Source: Macrolepiota albuminosa (Eukaryota > Basidiomycota > Agaricomycetes > Agaricales > Agaricaceae). From it: a DNA stretch of 64,000 bases. The notes below the pieces were generated by a model. That model was not told the origin of the DNA and did not search any database. It worked only from the letters and a program-made list of their open reading frames with translations. Shown piece after piece: positions 22,045 through 33,101 of the stretch (position 1 is the first letter of the stretch; each line of letters starts with the position of its first letter). A program made the translations under genes and the position numbers. The stretch spans positions 558,001-622,000 of the forward strand of contig JAMWFC010000111.1 of the NCBI GenBank assembly GCA_027475525.1, read 5' to 3'.

Positions 22045-24107
22045 TTGGCGACGATCACGGAGATGTGGCGCTAACGCTGGAATATGACCATTCTACTGGT
22101 CTTGTAAATGTTGTGTCTACCGCTTTTCTTGACGAAGAAGTTTTAATTCCCTTATCCTCTACCAATGCTGAGCTTCCCCAGAAAAATCAAAACATTACCG
22201 ACTCCTCGCTTGCGTACTTATACCTTACCGCTTCCGAATCTTTTCAAAATATTGCGTCTACCAATACATATCTCACTACCCTTCCCGGAGCTTCGTCTCC
22301 TGCCGTTCTCGGACTTGCCACCCCCCAGGCTACAGTTCCCCTTTCCACCTCTGTATATAACCAAGCTAACGCTCCCAAAAGGAAAGGAGTTCAAGTCAAA
22401 AAGAAATATAAGCCAGTTGCGCTTAAAACAAAACCCGTCACTACGCACTCTCCCGAGACCTTTAGAATCGAGCGCCAGATCATTGGTGACCCTCTTGCTG
22501 ACCTACCAGCCTTATCACCGAATCCGCCACCCTTTCAGCCCACGGGACGTTTTACCGCGGAACGCCAACAACAATTCACAAAAGAGCATGACACAGGATT
22601 TTTGACCAAAGATGAGTTGAAAGTCCTTACCGATCTCGTCGCTAAGCAAAATAAAGCCTTCGCTTGGGAGGACTCAGAACGTGGCAGTCTGCGTACAGAC
22701 TTCTTCCCACCTGTTATAATCCCGACCATTCCTCACGTGCCGTGGACTGAGCACAACCGACCGTTACTGCCTGGAATCAAAGCCGAGGTCTGCCAAATCA
22801 TTAGGACCAAGATAAAGGCTGGCGTCTACGAACCCTCCAATAGCTCTTACCGCTCCCGGTGGTTTTGTGTCCTCAAAAAGAATGGTAATCTGCGCATAGT
22901 CCACAGCCTTGAACCGCTAAATAGGGTTACAATACGACACTCTGGCGTACCGCCTTTCCCTGACCACGTTGCCGAGTCCTTTGCTGGGCGTATTTGTGGC
23001 GCCACCCTTGACCTCTATGTTGGCTACGACAAACGCCTGATACACCCTTCTTCCCAAGACCTTACCATGTTTCAAACCCCTTTTGGCGCACTGCGCCTAG
23101 TCACTTTATCAATGGGCTGGACAAATTCAGTCCCCATATTCCATGACGATATCACTTTCATCCTCCAACCTGAGATACCGCATAATGTCCTTAGCTTCAT
23201 TGATGATGTTGGTGTCAAAGGCCCCAAAGACTGGCAACTCGTAAACGGCTTACCGGCGACCCATCCCAAGAACCCCAACATTCGCTTAGCGCTATGGGAA
23301 TTTTTCCTGCTATTCAACTGAGTTCTCCAACATATGAAGTATAGCGGTGGAACCTTTAGCGGTCACAAGCTCCTCCTTTGTGTGCCAAGGTTCAAAATAC
23401 TTGGTTACATCTGCACTCCCGATGGACACGTTCCTGATGAGTCTCGCTTAGCACTCCTGGAGCGATGGGGTCCTTGCCGTGACTTATCTGAAGTTCGCGC
23501 CTTTCTTGGTACCGTTGGTGTTCTCAGGATATTCGTCAAGAATTTTGCCCATCGCGCACATGCCCTTAACCGACTCACCCATGCCAACGAGCCCTTTGAA
23601 TTTGGGCCAGACCAGGTCACTGCACAACAAGACTTAGTAAAAGCCCTATAAGATGCCAAACCCCTAGTTCCAATCGACTATAGCTCTGCTGACCCTGTTA
23701 TCTTGGCGGTGGATACCTCGTACATTGCCGTTAGCTACTTCTTGTGCCAGTGCTTTAGCGACAATCGGAAACAGCGACGCTACAACCGCTTTGGGTCTAT
23801 CATGCTAAACAACAGAGAGTCTCGTTACAGTCAGCCTAAGCTAGAGCTCTATGGACTCTTCAAAGCCTTTCGGTTGCTAAAGATGTATTTGATTGGCATG
23901 CGGAACCTTATTGTTGAAGTCGACGCTAGGTACATCAAAGGCATGCTGCAGAATCCCGACATCCAGCCATCCGCTAGTATGAACCGGTGGGTAGTCACTA
24001 TCCTCATGTTTCACTTTGAGTTGGTACACGTCAAGAGCTCTTTCCACAGACTGGATGGACTCTCTAGGCGACCACGGCAACCTGGCAACCTGGCAGTGGA
24101 TCCATAG
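22017..24107 (+). pseudogene. Gypsy-B reverse transcriptase and RNase H
   Basis: RT core landmarks: RSRWFCVLKKNGNLRIV, the motif A block TLDLYVGYDKRLIHP, FQTPFGALRLVTLSMGWTNS and the catalytic FIDDVGVKGPKDW (YxDD variant). After TGA at about 23319 the same frame continues: FKILGYICTPDG, FLGTVGVLRIF (thumb/connection), TAA near 23650, then RNase H (ILAVDTSYIAVSYFLCQ, NRESRYSQPKLELYGLF, VEVDARYIKGML). It ends TAG near 24105. The few stops in an otherwise open frame argue for recent decay. Confidence 0.87.
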
Positions 24108-25844
24108 GCTGATAGCAATTTCGAGGACTGGATCGACAGATTACATGATTTCGTGCACCTTATACAACAGCCAATTCCCCTACTACGACAGCAACAGCCT
24201 GCCAGTATCCTTTTACATCCCATTGTCCCTTACCGCCCCGAGATCTTTAGCGCACTCCTCACATTCTACACGGCAAGCATTCTTGGACAAGACTTGCCTC
24301 CAGTAAAAGTCGTACAAGAACCCCATCCGCTAAGAGAAGACAGCAGAAACCTGACCTACAATGCCGTTCCCCGATCCGCCAAGGCAAAGGCAGAAGACAG
24401 TCGTCTGTTAATAGTTGAACAATGAATACAAGACCTTAAGTGACCTGCAGGCCTTACCAACGAACAGTACGCGACCTTTATCTGATATGCCACCCACTTC
24501 TTCTTTACCGACAACCGCCTTTGGCGATGAAATTGAGATGGCGCTCACAAGCTGATTATCAGGCCAGAAAGTTGCTTACGAGTCCTGCGCGCCATGCATG
24601 ACGAACTAGGACATAGAGGTCTGTACGCTACCCAAGCTTCTCTGTTAGAACGATTCTGGTGGCCACACGCTAGTGCCGACATCGCCTGGTACATTAGGAC
24701 TTGCCACCTCTGCCAAATTCAACAAACACGCCAAGTACTCATACCGCCAACTGTTGCAACGCCTGGTACATTAGGACTTGCCACCTGTGCCAAATTCAAC
24801 AAACACGCCAAGTGCTCATACCGCCAACTGTTGCAATGCCAGCTCCCCTCTTCAGCAAAATCTACGTCGATACCATGCACATGCCCAAATCTGGTTGCTA
24901 CAAGTACATTATTCAAGGTCATTGCTCGCTAATCCACTGGCCTGAATTTTGAATGCTTCAGAGAGAAAATATGGGCGCGGTCGCCAAGTGGCTATTTGAG
25001 GACGTCATTTGCCGTTGGGGCGTGCTAAGAGAAATTGTCACAGATAACAGTGCGCCCATTATCAAAGCGCTAACCTATCTTGCCAAAAAATACAACATTC
25101 ATCACAGTCGAGTATCTGGCTACAACAAGCGCGCCAATGGCCTGGTAGAGAGACCACACTTTGACGTTCGGCAAGCGCTCTTCAAGGCAGTCAATGGCGA
25201 CAAATCTCATTGGAGTGAGGCGATATATTCAGTATTTTGGTCAGAAAGAGTTACTATTCATAAGCGCATGGGTTGTTCTCCCTATTACGTGGCTACTGGC
25301 ACCCATCCGTTACTCCCTGCTGACATTATAGAAGTGACCTACCTTCAGCCAGCACCCAACAGCATCCTAGCAACTACCGATCTTATCGCCAGACAAGCCA
25401 TTGATCTCCAACAAAGGAAAGAAGATTTAGAGTGACTCCACGAGGTAGTCTTTAGCGCCCATCACCAAGCAGCCCTGCGATTCGAAACCGAGCATAGCGC
25501 TACCATCAAAGATTACAACTTCCTGAGAGGAGCGCTAGTACTTATGTGCAACTCCAAAATCGAAACCTCATACAACAAGAAAATGCGCCCACGCTATCTA
25601 GGACCTTTGATAGTTATCTCTCATAACCATGGAGGCGCTTACGTGCTCTGTGAATTAGAATGGTTCAGTACTGCATCGACCTGTTGCCGCCTTTCGCCTA
25701 TTACCATATCTTGCCAGGGAACACGTTGACTTGCCGTTGGAAGCGCTAGATATCGACACTGCTAAACTGAGAAAACTTGAAGAAACAGAATTATTGGACG
25801 ATGATGATTTGCCGACTCTGGTTGAAGAAGAAGAAAATGATTAG
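24108..25844 (+). pseudogene. Gypsy-B integrase
   Basis: A linker with several stops leads to the HHCC zinc module (MHDELGHRGLY, FWWPHASADIAWYIRTCHLC) at 24594-24720. The DDE core follows: IYVDTMHMPKSG, WGVLREIVTDNSAPI and NKRANGLVERPHFDV. Next come KRMGCSPYYVATGTHPLLP and a chromo/C-terminal region (RPRYLGPLIVISHNHGGAY), with an acidic tail ending TAG near 25844. A 77-bp tandem repeat at 24684-24837 shifts the frame; with one copy ignored, the zinc module and core are in one frame. Stops at 24950 and 25433 remain. Confidence 0.85.
24684..24837 (+). repeat. 77-bp tandem repeat with three mismatches in Gypsy-B integrase
   Basis: Copies 24684-24760 and 24761-24837 start GCCTGGTACATTAGGAC and differ at three positions. 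The period of 77 equals that of the ten exact repeats in the host-gene region, which suggests the same assembly origin, with the two sides drawn from slightly different element copies. Removing one copy restores the integrase frame. Confidence 0.85.
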
Positions 25845-26277
25845 AAAAGAATATATTGATGAGCTCCCTTTTTCTATTACTTATCTTACTTATCTTTCTT
25901 GCTGATACTTACTATACTATATTCAACAGACATTCCCTTACATAGTCAAGTCGCAGTGCTAGTGTGTCGCCAATGCTTAAGCGCCTTGCGCAACTCTTGC
26001 CAAGGGTTTTTCGCTATGATGATTTACTGAACGTTTCCCTTTTTCCTCAAAATTTGTCTAAGTCCCTCACCTACAACTCCTCTTGCTAAAACCTACCTTA
26101 GAATACTTGCCGCTTGCTTTCTTTTTGCTTTACTTTCTTTGCTCTCTGCTGCTGTGCTAACTCAGATTATGGGACTTATCCTTCCACTCGGCAAGAAGGC
26201 AGCAAGAGATGTATATACGTGTATGGGAACAAACAAAAAAATCTATATACATGACAGCCTATCTACTCTAAGGTCCG
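25845..26277. other. Gypsy-B spacer between pol and accessory gene 3' ends
   Basis: About 430 bp of AT-rich sequence between two convergent reading units. It is the expected place for polyadenylation signals of both transcripts, and possibly for double-stranded RNA overlap. No ORF or repeat of note. Confidence 0.4.
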
Positions 26278-28515
26278 TCAGTCTTTGCCATCAGAGAGCG
26301 GCAAGGAGTCGTTGAAAGGCAAGAGGTCGCCAACTTGAACGTGGTTGAGGGCTTGCCACTCTAGCGCCTCGTTACAGTTGGCTTGGTATTCCTCAAGGGT
26401 CTCCATGCTATGGGTCAAGTTGGAGTACTGGAGTCGCGAAGCCATGATCTGTTGCCGAACGTGTTTGTGCTCACGACCCAATACTGCACGCATACTTGCT
26501 GCACGTACTCCCAGCCGCTCTATAACCTGAGGAGGGTAAAGGGCCACCACAGGATAGACCAAGTCCTCCCCCAGCCACTCGTAAGAATCGCCAGTGACTC
26601 TTGGCTGAGGCTGGGGGGTCCACAACGAGGGCCCACTCGAGCTCGTCCAGAGCTGCGTCACTAAGTCGCCCTCACTTACCCAGGGGGTGGCAGACTCCAC
26701 CATCGGCAACTCCTGGGACTCACCAGGGACATCCCACAAAGTCTCCTCCAGTTCTCCCTTGGCATCCTCATTGCCGCCCTCTACCTCCTCACGAGTAGGC
26801 AATCCTTCACGTGTCTCCTCCTCCCTGGCCAACTCCTGCGTGCTAGTAGGCTCTCCCATTACGACGTCACTCTCCTCTCCTTGGGCGCCAGTAGTCGGAA
26901 CATCGATTGGCGCGTTTTCAGGCAAGGCGAGGGGGGACAATAAGTGACTGGGACCGGCCTCACCGCTAACGGGAGGGAGGCAGCTGGCAGCAAGGGCTTC
27001 TCCAAGTTCCCTCATCTCCGTGTCCTCAGCAGTTGGAGAGGAGGGGGACGACTCGATGCATACTCGCTTGGCCTTAGCCTTGCCCTTGCTTGGGAAGGGG
27101 GCCTTGCGTTTTTCCTGGCGCTCGCCAGCGCCACGCTTTCCGACCGATTCCGATTCATCTCCTTGGTGCGTTGGCAGCACCAAGGAGGACTTGCTAATCT
27201 TGGCCGCTCTCCCAGTGGCAACCTCCCTACGTTCCCCCTCGACAAACTCCCTAGCCCGCTTCACCAAAACTGCCTGGGAAAAGGTCTTCTTGACAAAGAG
27301 GTCAGGCGCTCTGCCACGCTCACGACTCTTGGCGCTGTCGATCGTACAAGCACGCTTGAGAGTGCCGCAGCAGTAACAGGGTTGGGCACCAGTAGGGAAC
27401 CAGCAACTTTCAGGGTTGTTATCGGCCCAACATTTGTCACACTACCCTTACTTGAGAACCCCAATCATACGAAAAGCTAAGGTGACTTACCGCTCCACGC
27501 GAATCCTTAAACTCCTGGTGCGTTGCCAGGGAAACCGTGCGCTTGTTCTTCATCTCGGGCAACTCCACTCCTCCCTCAATGCCCTCATCCATGACTACAT
27601 CTTCCTGGCGCGGCAAGAGCAAACCCTTCAGCTCCTTGTCGTCAAAAGTTGTCTGACTAGGGAGCTGGGAGAGAGTCAGTTGAAAGTCGGCAAAGAGTCA
27701 CTACGGCATACCTCGTATTGAGGGCCCTTCCTCTTGTGAGACTAGCAAAAGTCACCGTCGGTAAGAAGAAACGCCAACAACAGCAGACTCATCTTCTTCT
27801 TCAAAGCCTTGCCAGGCTTAGAAGGCGAACCCCCTGTGCTTGCTGGCAGTGTGGGGCTCTGAACACTGCCGGCGTGAGACCCCTTGCTGGAACCCTTGGC
27901 AACGGACTCCTTCTTCTGCTCCTTGGCAAGCTCTGCCCTTGCCACTGCCAAGGAATGCACGGCAGCAGCAGCGGCAGCCTCCTCCTGCTCCTGCTCAATT
28001 TGCAACCAAGCAAGGGGCTCCAGTACCTCTTGCTTACTACGGGGAGATAGTTCAGTCCATACCTAGAGAAGGAAAGGTCAGAAGCTACTTACTCAGTTGC
28101 CGATGCACTTATGGTCATCGGCAACGCGCCAGAAAGAATGTCCTCCAGCTCATCTTCGATGGTGGGGACAGGGGGAGGCGCCTAGGGAACAATCAGCTAA
28201 GCGACACGGCAGGCAGCAGAAACAACTTACGAAGCGGGAGAAGGGCACTAACCACTCGGCGCCATGATTATCGACATACCGGGCACGACACCACTCCCGC
28301 ACCTCGATCTCACAATCCCAGCCAACGCCAAGGACCTGCACCTCATATCATCGTTTTAAAAGCTTCATCACGCCAACCACTAAGTTTTGAGACGCCTCAG
28401 CACCAACGCCCTCAATGTGCCAAATAAAACAGTTGGCCTTGGCAATGTAGGCGTAGGCGGCTTCTTGAGCTGCCTGAGAAGGCACGGGGGGCAGAGTTGG
28501 AATACGGAAGGACAT
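26278..28515 (-). pseudogene. Gypsy-B opposite-strand accessory gene: Zn2Cys6-like protein, 5 exons
   Basis: Read on the minus strand from ATG at 28515. Exons are 28515-28231 (MSFRIPTLPPVPSQAAQEAA; VREWCRARYVDNHGAEWL), 28181-28093, 28062-27712 (coiled, Ala/Glu/Lys-rich), 27664-27491 and 27441-26278, joined by GT-AG introns of 30-49 nt. The last exon opens with CDKCWADNNPESCWFPTG. Its cysteines are spaced CX2CX8CX8CX2CX6C, near the fungal Zn2Cys6 cluster (CX2CX6CX5-12CX2CX6-8C). Basic KRKAPFPSKGKAKAKR suggests nuclear import; an acidic stretch and a C-terminal ALNHVQVGDLLP block follow. About 687 residues. Decay: TGA in exon 1 (from CGA), TAG in exon 3, and one base lost at the exon 2 donor. 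The gene lies between integrase and the 3' LTR, opposite to pol. Function unknown. Confidence 0.78.
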
Positions 28516-28685
28516 ATTTTGTTTTATTGAGCGCCAGGTAAAGATGGGGAGAAGAAACGAAGTCCAAACTCACGCGCCAGGACTATAAACAAAATCTCAA
28601 GAACGCACGGACCACTTGTCACAAAAGCGGTAATGGTAGCCTTATTTGGTGACTGAGGACAGTCAATTTTTCAGTTGGGGAGAGA

Positions 28686-30145
28686 TGATAGGACCCCATA
28701 CAGGATCAGCGCATCAACGGCAGGCTACGGCAACACGGCACAGGCTCAGGATACCTTAGCGTGCGCTAACTAACCAATTTTGGCAATATTTGATGGCCGT
28801 GCACAGCAAAAAGCAGATCCAATCAGTGATAGCGCCGATAGCAGACAGAATGACAATTGACAGATGGCATCAGTCACTGATGACAGCGCTTAGGGAGAAG
28901 CCTGATGATCTATCAAAAACTGACGGACAGCTTGGCGTTTGACCTTGGCGTCTGACATTGCTTAGCGCCTCGATTTGGCGCCTGACATCGCTAAGCATTT
29001 TGGACAGACAGAAAGGTGATGGTTTGATGGTTTAGCACCGCGATCTGCCGCCTGGCGTCGCTAAGGGTCTTGAATGGACGGTAGGGATCTGAAACCATTG
29101 GAGCTACCCCTATGAAATTTTCTAGTTTACCGCACTTTGGCAATGGTTGGTCACTGGCGACGGTGAACTCCTTGTAGTATATAAAGTACTTACCAACTTG
29201 TACATACCCATCGAACAATAGACCAGAGTTTCCTGCTCCCCTTTCGTCAGTCTCCCTTACGCTCAAGACCTCATTTACGGTCAGCAACGTCGAACTCGTC
29301 GGCAGTTGCAGACTATCGCTAGCCTTCGACCTATTTGCACCTTGCATCTACGGCAGGCATTAACGACGCTTAGACTGTCAGGGGACTCCTCATTCCTTTC
29401 TTTTTTCACTCTTTATTTCTTCACTCTCCTTTCATTCACTTCCTTATTTCTTCTATCATTCTCTCATTTTGCTGTTACTACTTTTTCAACACTATCTGTT
29501 AGTACTATTCTCAACCTTTGAGGTGCTCTGGTTCTTTAGCTATCACTCAGACAAGTGTGGGCCCTTCAGCACCGCTCCAGGCTGCTTAGATAAGCCGGAG
29601 TTTGCCTTTCTGACTTCTAAAGTCCGGAGTTTTCCTCCCTTGTTTGCACACTTGTTTGGTTAGTCAATTTTCGAGTTTTTAAGGTTTTGTTGTACTGTAC
29701 AGTTGTTTCCCACACTTCAGAGGCCCCAGAAGCGTCCAACCTGGCATAGGGAATCCCCAGACTTGTTCTCTTTGGATCTCCCTCTGCCAGGTGAGTAGCT
29801 ACCTTGATATTGTCAGTATATATTCTAATACACTTTGGATCTCCCTCTGCCAGCTGTGTGACTGAGCCACAGCCTCTAGAGGTCGCCCTTACATAGACCT
29901 CGCTAAGCTTACTGTGTTCTTGCCCCTGACATTGCCATGTGCACTTACCGCTTCTTTCATAGGCGCTTTATCTTAGCGCTTTATACTTGCTGATCCCCCT
30001 TACCGACACTACCTCATTTTCACAGACACGTTCTCTGGGACCTGCTCGGGACTCCTCACATCACTTATAGCACGCCCAATGCAAGCTTTTTGGTACAGTA
30101 ACACTATAGCCATATTTGTTACTGACCAAACTTTGGGCGTCATCA
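28686..30145 (+). repeat. 3' LTR of Gypsy-B with nested solo LTR
   Basis: Runs from TGATAGGACCCC to GGGCGTCATCA. It is collinear with the 5' LTR except for the insertion 29376-29893 plus its 5-bp target duplication. The outer flank GCGG matches the bases before the 5' LTR. The accessory gene starts 171 bp inside its left edge, so this LTR may serve as its promoter on the minus strand. Confidence 0.88.
29376..29893 (+). repeat. Gypsy-C-type solo LTR inside Gypsy-B 3' LTR
   Basis: 518 bp beginning TGTCAGGGGACTCC and ending CGCCCTTACA. It is the inverse of the Gypsy-C LTR at 16129-16647 and is flanked by a perfect TAGAC duplication (29371-29375, 29894-29898). The 5' LTR of Gypsy-B has the uninterrupted site, so this insertion came after Gypsy-B. 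Confidence 0.93.
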
Positions 30146-31993
30146 GCGGAGAGGTGGCACTGATGTGTGATGTATGATAGCTGGAGTAATTGGCATGATC
30201 TGATGATCAGTGGGTGTGCTGGCAGACAGTTCCAGAGTCTGTGATGTAGGGCTGTCAGGAGGTGCGGCGTGATGATGGAGGCTGATGCATGTGATGGCAG
30301 TGTTGGTGGAAGGTTGGCATGATGCCAGTTGTCATTCCAGCTGCTGCCAGCATTATTACTGATTAGATCCATTGCTTGTCATGTGTGGCTGTTGGGTAAG
30401 GCCTAAAATAGATAAATCGTGTGTGCCAAGTTTGAAACACATGCAGCAAGGTGTTTGGAGCTGATGCTGAGCCTGCTATTGATGTGCCTAGCCTGTGTGA
30501 GGTCCTATCACAGGTCACCTTCTGAAGTGTTAGATCTCCAGACAAAGACTGTCTAAAAATGATTTATTTCTGCCAGACAGTGAGTGCCATCAGAATCAGT
30601 GTTCCTGTCCGACCCTGTGGCTCAAATGGTGATCACAGGGCTCCTGAATGAGATCATTATGCTTTAGTAGTGTAACAACAATACCATCAAAATATTTACA
30701 AATGCTCTGAAAAAGTGGCCATTGTCATCCAAAGAGCAGTCCGAAGCAAAATGCTTCAAAGCACAGTGCAGGAGGCAGGGCTGCAGGAAGCAGTTGGGTC
30801 AGAGGTGCAAGGGGCATTTATGAGGCAGAAGGAAGCTGAAAAATTCATACCAACACTGTCTGAACTGCATGACGAGCTCGTGAAGGTAGATGCTAGTTTA
30901 TGAGGATTGTTCTTATCAACACATGCGCCCTCTCTGACATCAGAGACCACAAAGCAGCAGGACAAGGTGTCATTGTTATCCATGGAGTTTGGAGCCAATG
31001 TGCCATGAGGAGCAGATAGAGTAGTGATGCAGTTTGGGGCAATGGTGCAGTTTGAAGCACTACTGAATATGTATATATCAATGGTCCTAAGAGAGAAGAA
31101 TACAAGAATAGACAATGAAGTGAAAGGATGGCTTCCTACATTAGCAGTGCTCAGTCTGGATAGACCAAGCAACGAAAGTGATTATGAAGAGTTATCTGAT
31201 GATACTCCTTTGGAAGGAGAGACTCCTGCTAAATGCTGAGTGCATTTATGGAAGAAACACAAGCAGGAAGCTTGGAGAAAGCATAAGGCAGCACAGCAAG
31301 CAGAAGTTAACAAAGACTAGAAAGAGCAAGCAACAGGCCATATTTTGAACAGTCTGAGCATGTTCATCGATAGGATGACCATTGAACAGTCCAATTGATT
31401 TTATGGTAGAGCACTAGACTGCCACTTTTATTATTCTCAGCTCATGAACATTGTTTTCATGAGTGATAAGGTAATAGTGGCAAAGACATGTGAAGACAAG
31501 AAAGGAGAGAAGTATTTCCATACTTCAAAGGAGATTGACAGTGTAGTGTCAAGAGTATTCCCTATGAATCTCCAACAGTTGCAAAAGCTATATGAGCTTT
31601 TGCAGAACAAGTTCAAGTCAGTGTCATTGTGCACTGAAGCATACTATCTGCTGCACAAGTTTCAGCACATTAGTATCAACTATTACACCTCCCTGCAGAA
31701 TAGGACAATGGCTTTGGTGTATACACCAGAGTATGAGCACATTTCACCTCCTCTGGACCTTTCATCTCATCACATGAGTATAGCAGTCATGCTGACTCCT
31801 GAAGGATATCTGCAATGGAAGGACTGTGCAGGAAGACCATTTTTTACATTGACCAGGTTTGACTCCAAAGGTGTGTGTTTCACCTTTGACTTAAACAAGC
31901 TGGTGCAAAATGTACTTTACTTCTGTTGACCAAGCATGATGAACTGGTGCTCGGAATTGCAGTAGACCAAGCCTACTGAATTCATTGGCACAC

Positions 31994-33101
31994 TGTCAGG
32001 GGACTCCTCATTTCTTCCTTCTTTTACTCCTTATTCCTTCACTCTCTTTTCATTCATTTCCTTGTTTCTTCTATTATTCTCTCATTTTGCTGTTTCTATT
32101 CTTTCAACACTATCTGTTAGTACTATTCTTAGCCTTTGAGGTGCTCTGGTTCTTTAGCTATCATTCAGACAAGTATGGGCCCTTCAGCACCGCTTCCAGA
32201 CTGCTTATATAAGTCAGAGTTTGCCTTTCTGACTTCCAAAGTCCAAAGTTTTCCTGCCTTGTTTGCACAGTTGTTACTATGTTACTATTTTGTTATCTAC
32301 CTCCGCTAAGTAAATAGCTAAGGACGAGTCTGTAAGGACACACCTCGATAGACCTAGTAAGTAACATATTGTAAAATGGGCAAGTGGGGTAGCATCAAAA
32401 CCCCGTAGGGAAAGCTTGCCACTACTGCAAATGAAATACACAAAGTTGTGCAATGCCTACACTAGAAATGAGATGAAATGAAATGAAATTACAAATTAAT
32501 GTCCCTCACAGCAAGCCTTTGAACTTGACCCCAAATGCATCTGGCTAATCGAATGACATGTGCCACAAAGAGGCAAAAAGATGAGCCTGTCGCTTGATCT
32601 CAGGGGTTGGTTTCTTGCAAGAGAGATCTGTTCTCAACCAGTTCTAGAAATGAAGGATGGTATAAGTTATTTTAAATGGTTTAGTGATTGGGGTGGGGTG
32701 GTGTGGAGTGGAGTAGTAGTAGTAGTTGTTGTTGTTGTGAGTAGGCAGCAACAACACAAGCCACAAAGAGGCAAAAAGATGGGCCTGTCGCTTGATCTCA
32801 GGGTTGGTTTCTTGCGAGAGAGATCCGTTCTCAACCAGTTCTAGAAATAAGGGATGGTATAAGTCATTTTAAATGGTTTAGTGATTGGGGTGGAGTGGGG
32901 TGGTGGTGGTTGTTGTTGTTGTTGTTTGGTTAGTCAATTTTTGAGTTTTTAAGGTTTTGTTGTACTGTACAGTTGTTTCCCATGCTTCAGAAGCCCCAGA
33001 AGCATCCAACCTGGCATAGGAAATCCCTAGACTTGTTCTCTTTGGATTTCTCTCTGCCAGCTGTGTGACTGAGCCACAGCCTCTAGAGGTTGCCCCTTAC
33101 A
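31994..33101 (+). repeat. Gypsy-C-type solo LTR with internal insertion
   Basis: Starts TGTCAGGGGACTCC and ends GCCCCTTACA, flanked by CACAC and CACAT (4 of 5 bases match). The LTR sequence breaks after GCACAGTTGT near 32275 and resumes at TTGGTTAGTC near 32925. Confidence 0.82.
32275..32925. repeat. Insertion of unknown type with a 198-bp tandem repeat and GTT microsatellite
   Basis: About 650 bp inside the solo LTR. It carries two copies of a block starting CCACAAAGAGGCAAAAAGATG at 32563 and 32761 (period 198), each ending in GGGGTGG and (GTT)n runs. GTTGT borders both ends, but this is blurred by the microsatellite. There is no ORF and no TG/CA ends. The simple-repeat tail recalls a SINE, but no Pol III boxes were confirmed. 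Confidence 0.5.

Larger units (their letters stand above)
18429..30145 (+). mobile_element. Gypsy-B: complete but decayed Ty3/gypsy element
   Basis: LTRs at 18429-19365 and 28686-30145 are near-identical apart from a nested solo LTR in the second. The element is flanked by GCGG on both sides (18425-18428 and 30146-30149, or AGCGG if the last LTR base is counted). Internal order is primer-binding-like site, gag (19449-21452), protease (21370-22044), RT-RNase H (22017-24107) and integrase (to about 25844). An opposite-strand spliced gene follows (28515-26278). In-frame stops throughout show it is inactive. In the first ~137 LTR bases I count 12 differences, all transitions. Confidence 0.88.

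Noticed and set aside
26944..27480. Plus-strand ORF of 178 residues opposite the accessory gene
   Set aside because: It is a complement shadow of the last accessory exon. Splice sites, the Cys motif and agreement with Gypsy-A are on the minus strand.
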